Positions 39,663 through 48,092 of a stretch of DNA of 64,000 nucleotides are shown piece after piece (position 1 is the stretch's first letter; each line of letters opens with the position of its first letter). The position numbers and the translations under genes are program-made. The notes under the pieces were generated by a model. That model was given only the letters and a program-made list of their open reading frames with translations, did no database searches and was not told where the DNA came from. This DNA comes from Streptomyces sedi (GTDB lineage: Bacteria > Actinomycetota > Actinomycetes > Streptomycetales > Streptomycetaceae). The stretch is from assembly GCF_006335015.1 (NCBI RefSeq), contig NZ_VDGT01000005.1, positions 124,001-188,000 on the forward strand, read 5' to 3'.

Positions 39663-39705
39663 TTGCCTACCTGGAAAGTAAGTGTTAGCTTTCCTGGCAG
39701 GAAAG
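39663..39705 (+). promoter_or_regulatory. Promoter/operator of the membrane protein-regulator-ABC operon
   Basis: TTGCCT (39663-39668) and TTAGCT (39685-39690) are 16 bp apart. GGAAAG half-sites surround the -10: GGAAAG at 39673-39678, CTTTCC at 39689-39694 and GGAAAG at 39700-39705. The last two form the palindrome CTTTCCT-GGC-AGGAAAG (39689-39705). The arrangement suggests repression by the winged-helix protein encoded at 40267. Confidence 0.65.
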
Positions 39706-39760
39706 TCAAGCTGGGTCACGGAGAGCCAACTCCGGGGCCCGGAAGGGGAGGGCGACGGCC

Positions 39761-40270
39761 ATGAGCGCGACGATCGACGCCGAGCAGGCGTGGCGGGACC
39801 TACAGCGAGTGAGGGTTCCGCAGGAGCGGGTGTACGACGAGGTGGAGCGCTCGGTCTCCGGCGGCGCCGATCCGTCCACCTGGGGCACCGCCGCGCTGCT
39901 GTGGCTCTTCCTCGCGGGGATGGGCCTGGATCCGCCCCTGTGGGGCGTGCTGCTGGCCGGCACCGTGTATGTCGCGCTGCTGGCCGCGCTGGCCAGACAC
40001 GCGCACCGGGGCAGCCGGGTGCGGCTGCATCACACCCGGTACAACTGGCGGGCGTTGGCCACCCTGGTCGCCGGCGCGCTGGTCACCGGGGGGACCGTCC
40101 TGCTCACCGGCCGGTTGGCCGCGCCGCTGGAGCCGGCGTGGGCCGGCCTGACGCAGGCCACGGTGACGGCCGCCGTCTTCCTGCTCTTCATCGGCCCGGC
40201 GAGCCGCTGGTCCACGGGTTCGCTGCGCGGCCACGGTCAGCGTGTGGAGCGCGAGGGGGTCCGCTCATGA
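39761..40270 (+). CDS. Four-TM membrane protein of unknown function
   Basis: A 169-aa protein with a soluble helical N-terminus (AEQAWRDLQRVRVPQERVYDEVER). Two pairs of hydrophobic segments follow (AALLWLFLAGMGLDPPLWGV, VYVALLAALARH, then ALATLVAGALVTGGTVLLTG and TVTAAVFLLFIGP). No enzyme motif was seen. GGAGGG precedes the ATG. Its stop overlaps the regulator start (ATGA), placing it first in a four-gene coupled operon with a regulator and an ABC exporter. It may be a sensor or accessory subunit. Confidence 0.7.
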   Translation: MSATIDAEQAWRDLQRVRVPQERVYDEVERSVSGGADPSTWGTAALLWLFLAGMGLDPPLWGVLLAGTVYVALLAALARHAHRGSRVRLHHTRYNWRALATLVAGALVTGGTVLLTGRLAAPLEPAWAGLTQATVTAAVFLLFIGPASRWSTGSLRGHGQRVEREGVRS

Positions 40271-40632
40271 GCACCCCGGCCGGCTTCGACGAGCTGATCC
40301 ATCCCTCCACCCGGCTCTCCGTGGTCGCCCTGCTGGCCACCACGGAGTGGGCCGACTTCGCCTTCGTCCGCGACAGCCTCTCGCTCAGCGACTCGGCGCT
40401 CTCCAAGCAGCTGCACACCCTGGGAGAGGCCGGGTATCTGGAGATCCTCAAGGAGGGCGGAGGGAGGAAGCGCCGGACGCGGGTGCGGCTGACGGGCCGC
40501 GGCAGGACCGCCTTCGAGGGCCATGTGGCGGCGCTCCGGGCGATCGTCGAGGGCGCCGGGACCTTGCCGGACGCGGTGCCGGGCGCCGGGGCCGCGAAGG
40601 CCGCCGCGCCGGGGCGGGAGGCGGCGCGGTGA
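40267..40632 (+). CDS. Winged-helix transcriptional regulator (MarR/ArsR-like)
   Basis: A 121-aa regulator: IHPSTRLSVVALLATTEWADFAFVRDSLSLSDSALSKQLHTLGEAGYLEI is a DNA-binding winged helix, followed by the wing KEGGGRKRRTRVRLTGRGRTAFEGH. An Ala/Gly-rich tail ends it. This small class typically represses an adjacent ABC transporter. Overlaps of 4 bp on both sides (ATGA, GTGA) couple it to its neighbours. The GGAAAG repeats before the operon are its likely binding site. Confidence 0.87.
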   Translation: MSTPAGFDELIHPSTRLSVVALLATTEWADFAFVRDSLSLSDSALSKQLHTLGEAGYLEILKEGGGRKRRTRVRLTGRGRTAFEGHVAALRAIVEGAGTLPDAVPGAGAAKAAAPGREAAR

Positions 40633-41564
40633 CCGGGCGCGCGGCGGACGCGGTCGTCCAGGCGCGGGGGATGACGATGTCCTACGGCGGGAGGGACGTG
40701 CTGCACGGCGTGGACCTGGACATCCGGCGCGGTGAGGTCTTCGCCCTGCTCGGGCCGAACGGCGCGGGCAAGACGACGAGCGTCGAGATCCTGGAGGGCT
40801 TCCGGCGGCGCTCGGGCGGGGAGGTCCGCGTCCTGGGCGCGGACCCGGAGCGGGGCGACGACGCCTGGCGCGCCCGCGTCGGGCTGGTCCTCCAGTCCTG
40901 GCGCGACCACGGGCGCTGGCGGGTGGCCGAGCTCCTGGCGCACTTCGCGACGTACTACCGCGGGCCGCGTGACCCGGCGGCGCTGCTGGCGCTGGTCGGC
41001 CTGAGCGAGCAGGCCGGCCAACGGGTGGAGCGGCTCTCCGGCGGTCAACGGCGGCGGCTGGACGTCGCGTTGGGCATCGTGGGTCACCCGGAGCTGCTCT
41101 TTCTCGACGAGCCGACCACCGGCTTCGATCCGCGGGCGCGACGCGAGTTCCACGCGCTGGTGGAGCGGTTGGCCCACGAGGAGGGCGTCACCGTCCTGCT
41201 GACCACCCACGACCTGGCGGAGGCCGAGCGGCTGGCCGACCGGATCGCGATGCTGGTCGCCGGCCGGATCAGGGCCATCGGCACCCCGGCGGAGCTGGCC
41301 AGTAGCGCCGCCGCCCGGGCGGAGGTCCGGTGGACGGACGCCGAAGGGACGCCCCGCCGCGAGCGCACCGGCGATCCGTCGCGGCTGGTCTGGGAGCTGC
41401 ATCGGGCGGCGTCGGGGCCGATCGCCGATCTGGAGGTCAGCCGACCATCGTTGGAGGACACCTATCTGCGCATGGTCCACCGGGAGGGCGACGCCGCCGC
41501 CGGGGCGGGCGGGGGCGTCGGGCATCAGGACGGGGCGATGACCGAGGAGGTGTCGGCGGCATGA
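40629..41564 (+). CDS. ABC transporter ATP-binding protein (DrrA-type)
   Basis: A 311-aa ATPase. Walker A is GPNGAGKTTSVEILEGF, the signature is LSGGQRRRLDVALGIVG, Walker B is LLFLDEPTTGFDP and the switch is LLTTHDLAEAERLADRI. A C-terminal DUF4162-like domain follows. This is the drug- or lipid-export subclass. The GTG overlaps the regulator stop, and the stop overlaps the permease ATG. Substrate unknown. Confidence 0.92.
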   Translation: MTGRAADAVVQARGMTMSYGGRDVLHGVDLDIRRGEVFALLGPNGAGKTTSVEILEGFRRRSGGEVRVLGADPERGDDAWRARVGLVLQSWRDHGRWRVAELLAHFATYYRGPRDPAALLALVGLSEQAGQRVERLSGGQRRRLDVALGIVGHPELLFLDEPTTGFDPRARREFHALVERLAHEEGVTVLLTTHDLAEAERLADRIAMLVAGRIRAIGTPAELASSAAARAEVRWTDAEGTPRRERTGDPSRLVWELHRAASGPIADLEVSRPSLEDTYLRMVHREGDAAAGAGGGVGHQDGAMTEEVSAA

Positions 41565-42475
41565 CGGGCACGACGACGGCGGGCGGAGCCGGCGCGCGAG
41601 GGGTGGCGCCCCCGGGGCGTGCGGCCCCGAGGCACTGGCGCGCCGGGCTCCTCAGGGGCGGGGTCGAGCTCCGTCATCTGCTGCGGAACCCGAAGGAGCT
41701 GTCCGGCCACCTCACCAACGTGGTGGTCGCGTTGCTCCTGGTCGGCTACATCGGCGGGGAGGTGGCCGACACCGCGACGCCGATGTCCCATCTGGTGCTC
41801 GCGGGCTTCGCCGCCTATCTGCTCTTCCAGATCGGCCTGGTCAACCTTCCGCAGATGCTGGTGGCCGAGAGGGAGGAGGGCACCCTGTTGAGGCTGCGCG
41901 CCACCCCCGGCGGGATACCGGCCTATCTGGTCGCCAAGTGCCTGCTGGTGGTCACCGTCGCCGTCGGCACGCTGGGGTTGCTGCTCGTGGCCGCCGCGGT
42001 GGTGGCGGAAGGTCCGCTGCCGCGCGGGGTCGAGGGCTGGCTGACGCTGCTGTGGGTGAGCACGCTCGGGCTGCTCGCCGTGGTGCCGCTGGGTGCCGCG
42101 ATAGGGGCCGTGCTGCCGAACCCGCGCGAGGCGCTGGCGTTGATCGTGCTGCCGACGATGGGACTGCTGGTCACCTCGGGCGCGGTCTTTCCGATCACCT
42201 CGCTGCCGGCGGTGGTCCAGCAGGTGGCCTCGGTCTTTCCGCTGAAGTGGATGGCTCAGGGACTGCGTGCGGCGCTGTTGCCGGACGCGGCGCGGGTCGC
42301 CGAGCCGGCCGGCTCCTGGGAGTTGCCCATGGTGGCGATGGTGCTGACCGCCTGGGCGATCCTCGGGTTTCTTCTGGCGATACCCCTGCTGCGCCGCGCG
42401 GCACGGCGTGAGTCCGGCTCCCGGCTGAGCGCGCGGTGGCACAAGGCCGCCCGAAGCGGTGCGGTGCCGGCTTAG
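41561..42475 (+). CDS. ABC-2 type transporter permease
   Basis: A 304-aa membrane protein with a Gly/Arg-rich N-terminus and six hydrophobic segments. Its ABC-2 features are MLVAEREEGTLLRLRATPGGIPAYLVAK, LPTMGLLVTSGAVFPITSLPAVVQ and FPLKWMAQGLRAALLP. It pairs with the ATPase encoded immediately upstream (4-bp overlap) to form an exporter. The following 243 bp to the HTH-murA gene hold its operator and no gene. Confidence 0.92.
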   Translation: MTGTTTAGGAGARGVAPPGRAAPRHWRAGLLRGGVELRHLLRNPKELSGHLTNVVVALLLVGYIGGEVADTATPMSHLVLAGFAAYLLFQIGLVNLPQMLVAEREEGTLLRLRATPGGIPAYLVAKCLLVVTVAVGTLGLLLVAAAVVAEGPLPRGVEGWLTLLWVSTLGLLAVVPLGAAIGAVLPNPREALALIVLPTMGLLVTSGAVFPITSLPAVVQQVASVFPLKWMAQGLRAALLPDAARVAEPAGSWELPMVAMVLTAWAILGFLLAIPLLRRAARRESGSRLSARWHKAARSGAVPA

Positions 42476-42683
42476 GCCGTCTCGTCTGGATCTTCGCGGC
42501 GGCGCGACACGCCGGCGCGCGGAGCGTCGGGAGGTTGCGGGCACTGTCCGCGTGGTTTTCCGAGGACCGACCCGGGCGGTAGCCGGTCTCCACACGGGTC
42601 AGGCGCCGCTCGGCGCCGTCCGGAGGAACTCGGAGGCGGGAACGGCCCGTCGGCGTGTCACCACTCGAATGGAGCACCCCGAA

Positions 42684-42711
42684 ATGAGAGATCTCATATG
42701 TGAGATAGGCT
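42684..42711 (+). promoter_or_regulatory. Triple half-site operator and -10 box before HTH-murA
   Basis: ATGAGA-GA-TCTCAT (42684-42697) overlaps ATCTCA-TATG-TGAGAT (42691-42706), so three TGAGA-type half-sites lie in 23 bp. TAGGCT at 42706-42711 is a likely -10 box just 7 nt before the ATG at 42719, pointing to a leaderless transcript. A protein on these repeats would cover the promoter. The encoded N-terminal HTH makes autoregulation likely. Confidence 0.65.
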
Positions 42712-42718
42712 CGAAGGC

Positions 42719-44248
42719 ATGATCGATGACTACCTGGCCCGGATCGGACAGCTCATTCGGGACGCCCGCCAACATCGCGGCTGGACACAATCACAGCTGG
42801 CGGAGGCTCTCAGCACCAGCCAGAGCGCGGTGAACCGCATCGAACGAGGCAACCAGAACATCAGCCTTGAGATGATCGCCCGCATCGGCGAGGCCCTCGA
42901 CAGCGAGATCGTGTCCCTGGGTTACGCCGGCCCCATGCATCTGCGGGTGGTCGGCGGCCGGCGGCTCAACGGCGCGATCGACGTCAAGACGAGCAAGAAC
43001 GCGTGCGTGGCGCTGCTCTGCGGCAGCCTGCTGAACTCCGGCCGCACGGTGCTGCGTCGGGTCGCCAGGATCGAGGAGGTCTTCCGCATCCTGGAGGTGC
43101 TCAACTCGATCGGGGTGCGTACCCGTTGGATCAACGAGGGCGCGGACCTGGAGATCACGCCGGCGGCCGAGTTGGACATGGACGCGATCGACCTGGAGGC
43201 GGCGCGGCGCACGCGGAGCATCATCATGTTCCTCGGACCGCTGATGCACCGCATGGACCAGTTCAAGATCCCGTACGCGGGAGGCTGCGACCTCGGCACC
43301 CGCACGGTCGAGCCCCACATGATGGCGCTGCGCCGCTTCGGCCTCGAAGTGACCGCCACCGAGGGTGTCTACCACGCGACGGTCACCCCCGGCACCTCCC
43401 CCGACCGCCCCATCGTGCTGACCGAACGCGGCGACACCGTCACGGAGAACGCGCTGCTCGCCGCCGCCCGGCACAACGGCACCACGGTCATCCGCAACGC
43501 CAGCTCCAACTACATGGTCCAGGATCTGTGCTTCTTCCTTGAGGAGTTGGGCGTCCACATCGAGGGCGTGGGCACGACCACCCTGACCGTGCACGGCGTT
43601 CCGCACATCGACAGGGACGTGGACTACTCCCCTTCCGAGGACCCGGTCGAGGCGATGAGCCTGATCGCAGCCGCCGTGGTCACGGAGTCGGAGCTGACGG
43701 TGCGACGGGTGCCGCTGGAGTTCCTGGAGATCGAGCTGGCCGTGCTGGAGGGCATGGGCCTGGACCACGACCTCGGCCCCGAGTACAAGGCGGACAACGG
43801 CCGCACGCGCCTGGCCGATCTGACCGTGCGCCCCTCGAAGCTGGAGGCGCCGATCGACAAGATCCACCCCATGCCGTTCCCCGGCCTGAACATCGACAAC
43901 GCCCCGTTCTTCGCGGCGATCGCGGCCACGGCGCACGGTTCGACGATGATCCACGACTGGGTCTACGACAACCGCGCGATCTATCTGACCGACCTCAACC
44001 GCCTGGGCGGCCGGCTGCAACTCCTCGACCCGCACCGGGTCCTGGTCGAGGGCCCCACCCGCTGGCGGGCCGCCGAGATGATGTGTCCGCCGGCGCTGCG
44101 TCCGGCGGTCGTCGTGCTGCTGGCGATGATGGCGGCCGAGGGCACCTCGGTGCTGCGCAACGTCTATGTGATCAACCGCGGTTACGAGGACCTCGCCGAG
44201 CGGCTGAACTCGGTGGGCGCGCAGATCGAGACGTTCCGCGACATTTGA
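42719..44248 (+). CDS. murA: UDP-N-acetylglucosamine 1-carboxyvinyltransferase with N-terminal HTH
   Basis: A 509-aa fusion. Residues 1-65 form an HTH_3 (Cro/CI-like) domain: IGQLIRDARQHRGWTQSQLAEALSTSQSAVNRIERGNQNIS. The rest is an EPSP-synthase/MurA fold that transfers enolpyruvate from PEP to UDP-GlcNAc in peptidoglycan synthesis. Active-site features are Lys-Asn in DVKTSKNACVALL and the catalytic Cys190 in YAGGCDLGTRTVEPH. This is the second MurA of streptomycetes rather than the usual HTH-less one. Whether it is catalytic, regulatory or both is not known from sequence. Confidence 0.93.
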   Translation: MIDDYLARIGQLIRDARQHRGWTQSQLAEALSTSQSAVNRIERGNQNISLEMIARIGEALDSEIVSLGYAGPMHLRVVGGRRLNGAIDVKTSKNACVALLCGSLLNSGRTVLRRVARIEEVFRILEVLNSIGVRTRWINEGADLEITPAAELDMDAIDLEAARRTRSIIMFLGPLMHRMDQFKIPYAGGCDLGTRTVEPHMMALRRFGLEVTATEGVYHATVTPGTSPDRPIVLTERGDTVTENALLAAARHNGTTVIRNASSNYMVQDLCFFLEELGVHIEGVGTTTLTVHGVPHIDRDVDYSPSEDPVEAMSLIAAAVVTESELTVRRVPLEFLEIELAVLEGMGLDHDLGPEYKADNGRTRLADLTVRPSKLEAPIDKIHPMPFPGLNIDNAPFFAAIAATAHGSTMIHDWVYDNRAIYLTDLNRLGGRLQLLDPHRVLVEGPTRWRAAEMMCPPALRPAVVVLLAMMAAEGTSVLRNVYVINRGYEDLAERLNSVGAQIETFRDI

Positions 44249-44254
44249 TGTACG

Positions 44255-44315
44255 GATGCCGCCGTACCCCCTCTGACCCGCTGTTGAGCGGGTCAGGGAG
44301 TGGTACGGCGGCATC
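44255..44315. terminator. Strong terminator after HTH-murA
   Basis: A two-part hairpin: an outer 14-bp stem (GATGCCGCCGTACC at 44255-44268 with GGTACGGCGGCATC at 44302-44315) and an inner CTGACCCGCT/AGCGGGTCAG stem. It sits 7 bp past the murA stop and marks the end of the conserved core block. Confidence 0.9.
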
Positions 44316-44370
44316 TGTGGGACCTCTTGGGGGCTTTGGGCCTGCGGCGGGCCCCGAGCCACGCTCCACG

Positions 44371-44460
44371 GGCGGCTTGGGCGAGGGCGACACGGTGCTG
44401 ATCCACGGTGCCGCGGGGGCGTCGGTCTCGTGGCCGTGCAGCTCGCGGTGACCGCCCGCG
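44371..44460 (+). pseudogene. Remnant of a zinc-type/quinone oxidoreductase gene
   Basis: Frame one reads LGEGDTVLIHGAAG, the classic nucleotide-binding motif of MDR quinone oxidoreductases. The next residues of the motif, GVGLVAVQLAVT, are found in another frame starting at 44418, consistent with loss of one G from the G run at 44415-44419. Both ends of the gene are missing. It lies between the murA terminator and the hxlR 3' end, at the left border of the accessory island. No intact protein can be made. Confidence 0.6.
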
Positions 44461-44518
44461 CGATCACCGGTCCCGGTACGCGACGGATCGGGTGCGTGGA
44501 CGGCCTGCGACCAGCTCG

Positions 44519-44911
44519 TCAGGTGTCCAGGTCCTCGTTCTTGGCGCTCCATTCGATCAGCGGATGCAGGACACGCATCAGGCTGGCGCCTTGCTCGGTG
44601 GGCCGGTACGTGATCTGGACCGGCGTCGTCGGTACCACGAGCCGCTCAATGAGTCGGTGTCCCTCAAGCTCACGCAGACGCTGGGACAGAAGGTGGTTCG
44701 AGATTCCGGGGATCCGCGCTCGGTAGTCGACGAATCGGCGCGCGCCCCGCATCGCCGCCAGAAGCACCGCGGCGCTCCACTTCTTGCCCACGGTCTCGAC
44801 CGAGCGCTGAAAACTGCGGCACACGTCGTCGTCGATGTGTTCATAGCCCGCTTCCGGGCGGCTCTGGCCCGCGGTGGCGGTGGAATCTTCGGGCTGTCGA
44901 GGATCGGCCAT
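44519..44911 (-). CDS. HxlR-family transcriptional regulator
   Basis: A 130-aa winged-helix regulator. The HxlR core is CRSFQRSVETVGKKWSAAVLLAAMRGARRFVDYRARIPGISNHLLSQRLRELEGHRLIERLV, followed by the wing TPVQITYRPTEQGASL. Members respond to aldehydes, quinones or redox state and usually control a nearby enzyme gene. The ATG at 44911 starts a short polar leader. It is divergent from the large LuxR-type regulator across a 119-bp gap carrying a 13-bp palindrome. Confidence 0.9.
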   Translation of the reverse strand: MADPRQPEDSTATAGQSRPEAGYEHIDDDVCRSFQRSVETVGKKWSAAVLLAAMRGARRFVDYRARIPGISNHLLSQRLRELEGHRLIERLVVPTTPVQITYRPTEQGASLMRVLHPLIEWSAKNEDLDT

Positions 44912-44942
44912 ACGGTCACGATACGGGAGCTTGTCACTTTTG

Positions 44943-44955
44943 ATGACCTGGTCAT
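44943..44955. promoter_or_regulatory. Palindrome between hxlR and LAL-LuxR gene
   Basis: ATGACC-T-GGTCAT, a perfect 6-1-6 inverted repeat, lies 32 bp upstream of the hxlR start and 76 bp upstream of the LuxR gene start. It is a plausible operator for HxlR, controlling itself and perhaps the divergent gene. Confidence 0.55.
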
Positions 44956-45030
44956 GTCCCGCTTGTTGCCTGTGATCACCGCCGTGCAGCCTTGGCCCAT
45001 GAACGCACACTCGGTCTGTCACCTCGCGCG

Positions 45031-47934
45031 ATGAACTACGGGCACGGGTCGAGGTTCGGGCCGCACCTGTCCTCTGACGCCGACTGCGGGCCCGGCCGGT
45101 TGGCCGCAGTGGCGGGCCCGGCCGAGCAGTGGGGACCGGACTCGCTGGTCGTCCCCGCCGGAACCGCCGGCGACGATCTCGAACCGTCGACTGTGGCGTC
45201 CCGGATCGCCGCGCCGACGGAGCTGTTCGGACGCCGCGAGGAGACCGCGGCTCTCGACGGGCTGCTCTCGCGGGCCCGCGGCGGGAGCGGTGGCGCGCTC
45301 GTGGTGTGGGGCGAGCCGGGCATCGGCAAGTCAGCTCTGCTTCGCCACGCGCACGGCCAGGCCGCGGACTTCGTCCGGCTGAGCCACTCGGCCACCCGGC
45401 CCGAGTCGGACCTGGCTTTCGCGGGGCTGCACGGGCTGCTGCGCCCGCTGGCCGATCGTGTCGAGCTGCTGGCGACGGACCAGGCCGCCGCTGTGCGTAC
45501 CGCGCTCGGGCTGAGCGGTGAGCCGACGGACCGCCTGGTGGTCGGGGCGGCCGTGCTGTCGTTGCTCTGCGGACTCGCCGAGCGGCAGCCCGTGCTCGTC
45601 GTGGTGGACGACGGGCAGTGGCTCGACGAGGCCACCGCACTGTGCCTGGGGTTCGTCGCCCGACGCGTAGGAACGCATCCCGTGGTCGTCGTGCTCGCCG
45701 ATCACAGCGATCCGGCCGCCCGGCCCTGGGAAGGCGTGGCCGACATGCGGGTCGACGGCCTGAGCGACGAGGGCGCGCGGCAGCTTGTGGCGGCCGTGGC
45801 GCCGCTCACCGACGAGGCGGCGACGCGGAACATGGTCCGAGAGGCCGGGGGCAACCCCTTGGCGCTGCACGAACTGGCCACGCTCGGGGGCGACCTCGAC
45901 GACGCCGAGCAACGCCGGAAGCGAGGACGACCGCCCGTCGGGCCGCGCCTGCGGCGGGCTTTCCGTGCCGGGATCGAGGCCCTGAGCCCTCCGGCGCAGT
46001 TGCTGACCGTGCTCGCGGCGGCCGAGGAGCACGGCGACCGGCTCACGGTGCGGCGGGCCGGCCGTGCGTCGGGTGCCGGTGACGCCGTCTGGGACGAAGT
46101 GACCAACGCGGGCCTGCTCCACGTGGCGGGCAACCGCGTCGGTTTCCGGCACCCCGTCGTGAGCAGAGCCGTCTACGAGGGCTGCGGTGCCGCGACGAGG
46201 CGCCGGGCTCACCGCGCTCTGGCCGCCACGATGCCGGAGGAGGCGGAGGAGCGCGCATGGCATCTCGCCGCCCTGGCCCACGGACGCGATGAGGACGTCG
46301 CGCGGCTCCTCGAACGGACCGCCGCCCGCGCCCGGCTCCGCGGGGCCACGAGCACGGCGGCACGGGCGTGGTGGCGGGCCGCCGAACTGTCGGCCGCACC
46401 GATCGACGCCTCACAACGCCTTGCCGAGGCGGCCAGGGCTTCCTGGGACGCCGGGTGGGCAGCCACGGCGGAGCGCCTGCTCGATGACGCGGAGCGGCTG
46501 GCCCCCGGTGCTCACGTCGCCCGGCGGAGCCGGGGTCTGCGGGGGGTCATGGAGTTCGCCCGGGGTATGCCCGAGATGGCGCACCACTTCCTGGTCACCG
46601 ACATGAAGCGCGTCCCGGAACCGGGAACGGCGCTGGAACTGGGCACGCTGGCGATGCGCGCCGCCTGGTCCGTCGGACGCGGCGACCTGCGGGACAGCGC
46701 GCTGGAACTGCTGCTCGAAGGCGACGTCGAGGGCCGGACCGGATTGCCCGGCGCGCTTGCCTGGTGGAGCGACGACGTGCCCGCCGACGCGGCGCCGGCG
46801 GACACCCCCGACCTCGGTGATGCCGCCGCGCGCGCCCGCGCGACCATCCCGCCGTTGCTGCCGCCGACACCCCTCGCCCTGGCCTGGGGGATCGACAAGC
46901 CGATGGCGGACGCGCTGCGCCGCCGGTTACCGCACCTGCGGCGGCGCGGCGAGCGCGCTCGGCTCGCCGCCGCCCTGGCCCAGACCGCGATGCTCGACCA
47001 CGCCGCCGGCCGCTGGCCGCAGTCGGAGTCCTCGGCCGCGGAGGGACTGCGGCTGGCCCAGGACCTGGGTGCCGACCACATCGCCTCTCACTGCCGCACC
47101 AGCCTGGGCTGGCTCGCCGCGGCGCGTGGTGACGAACGCGCCGTCGCGGAGGCCACCGCCAGGACTCTGGAGACGTCACTCCCGCAGGGCGTCCGCGCGC
47201 TGAGCGCCGCCGCGTACTGGAACCGCGGCATGGCCTCGCTGTTTCGCGAGCGTCCAGAGGAAGCACTGGACATCCTGGTGCGCCTGACCGAGCCGGGCCA
47301 TGGCGCGGAGCACCCGACCTTCGCGCTCCTGGCCGCACTCGACACGGCCGAGGCGGCCGTGCGCGTCGGCAGAAGCGACCTCGCGGACGAGCGGGCACGG
47401 GTGCTCGAAGCCTGGGAGCGGCGCACGGGAGCGCCGTGGGCCCGCTGCGCCGCGCACGTCGCGCGCGGGCTCCTCGGCGGCGCCCGGGCCGAGGGTGCCT
47501 TCCGGGCCGCGCTCGACGTGCCGGGCGCCCGGTCCCACCCGCTGCTCTACGCGCGCGCTCAGTTGTCCTACGGCGAGTGGCTGCGACGGGGCCGCCGGCG
47601 GACCGATGCGCGTGTCCGGATCGGCGCCGCCCTGGAGGCGTTCGACCGGCTCGGTGCCGAACCGCTGCGCCAACGCGCGCAGCGCGAGCAGGACCTCACC
47701 GGATCGCCGGGACGCCGGGGAAGCTCGGACACCAGGGCGCTGAACCGGCTCACCGCCCAGGAACAGCGCGTCGCCCAGCTGGCCGCCGAACAGCTGACGA
47801 ATCGCGAGATCGGCGTGCAGCTGCGGATCAGCCACCGCACCGTGGGCCACCACCTCGGGAACGTGTTCGCCAAGCTCGGCATCAACACCCGAACCGAGCT
47901 GAGCCACCTCCACGCCGCTTGCGAGCCGCCGTGA
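45031..47934 (+). CDS. LAL-type LuxR regulator with AAA ATPase domain
   Basis: A 967-aa regulator of the MalT-like LAL class. The N-terminal ATPase domain has Walker A GEPGIGKSALLRH (about 94-106) and Walker B VLVVVDDGQWLDEAT. A long helical, TPR-like middle follows. The C-terminal LuxR HTH is LTAQEQRVAQLAAEQLTNREIGVQLRISHRTVGHHLGNVFAKLG. Such proteins often activate secondary-metabolism or catabolic clusters. The ATG at 45031 was chosen though no clear ribosome-binding site is visible; a TTG 39 bp upstream is possible. The downstream ALDH gene is a natural target. Confidence 0.9.
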   Translation: MNYGHGSRFGPHLSSDADCGPGRLAAVAGPAEQWGPDSLVVPAGTAGDDLEPSTVASRIAAPTELFGRREETAALDGLLSRARGGSGGALVVWGEPGIGKSALLRHAHGQAADFVRLSHSATRPESDLAFAGLHGLLRPLADRVELLATDQAAAVRTALGLSGEPTDRLVVGAAVLSLLCGLAERQPVLVVVDDGQWLDEATALCLGFVARRVGTHPVVVVLADHSDPAARPWEGVADMRVDGLSDEGARQLVAAVAPLTDEAATRNMVREAGGNPLALHELATLGGDLDDAEQRRKRGRPPVGPRLRRAFRAGIEALSPPAQLLTVLAAAEEHGDRLTVRRAGRASGAGDAVWDEVTNAGLLHVAGNRVGFRHPVVSRAVYEGCGAATRRRAHRALAATMPEEAEERAWHLAALAHGRDEDVARLLERTAARARLRGATSTAARAWWRAAELSAAPIDASQRLAEAARASWDAGWAATAERLLDDAERLAPGAHVARRSRGLRGVMEFARGMPEMAHHFLVTDMKRVPEPGTALELGTLAMRAAWSVGRGDLRDSALELLLEGDVEGRTGLPGALAWWSDDVPADAAPADTPDLGDAAARARATIPPLLPPTPLALAWGIDKPMADALRRRLPHLRRRGERARLAAALAQTAMLDHAAGRWPQSESSAAEGLRLAQDLGADHIASHCRTSLGWLAAARGDERAVAEATARTLETSLPQGVRALSAAAYWNRGMASLFRERPEEALDILVRLTEPGHGAEHPTFALLAALDTAEAAVRVGRSDLADERARVLEAWERRTGAPWARCAAHVARGLLGGARAEGAFRAALDVPGARSHPLLYARAQLSYGEWLRRGRRRTDARVRIGAALEAFDRLGAEPLRQRAQREQDLTGSPGRRGSSDTRALNRLTAQEQRVAQLAAEQLTNREIGVQLRISHRTVGHHLGNVFAKLGINTRTELSHLHAACEPP

Positions 47935-48092
47935 GCGCGGGGAGGCCGCAGCGGGGCGGGCGCGCGACGCCTCCGGCGGAAACGACGGATCGCCCGCCCG
48001 ATTCGCTCACCGGCCCTGATTTGTAGCGTCGCTGACGTTGTCCCGCGGACCCGCGGCGAAACGCCGCGCGACGCATGACGAGAGGTCACCTC

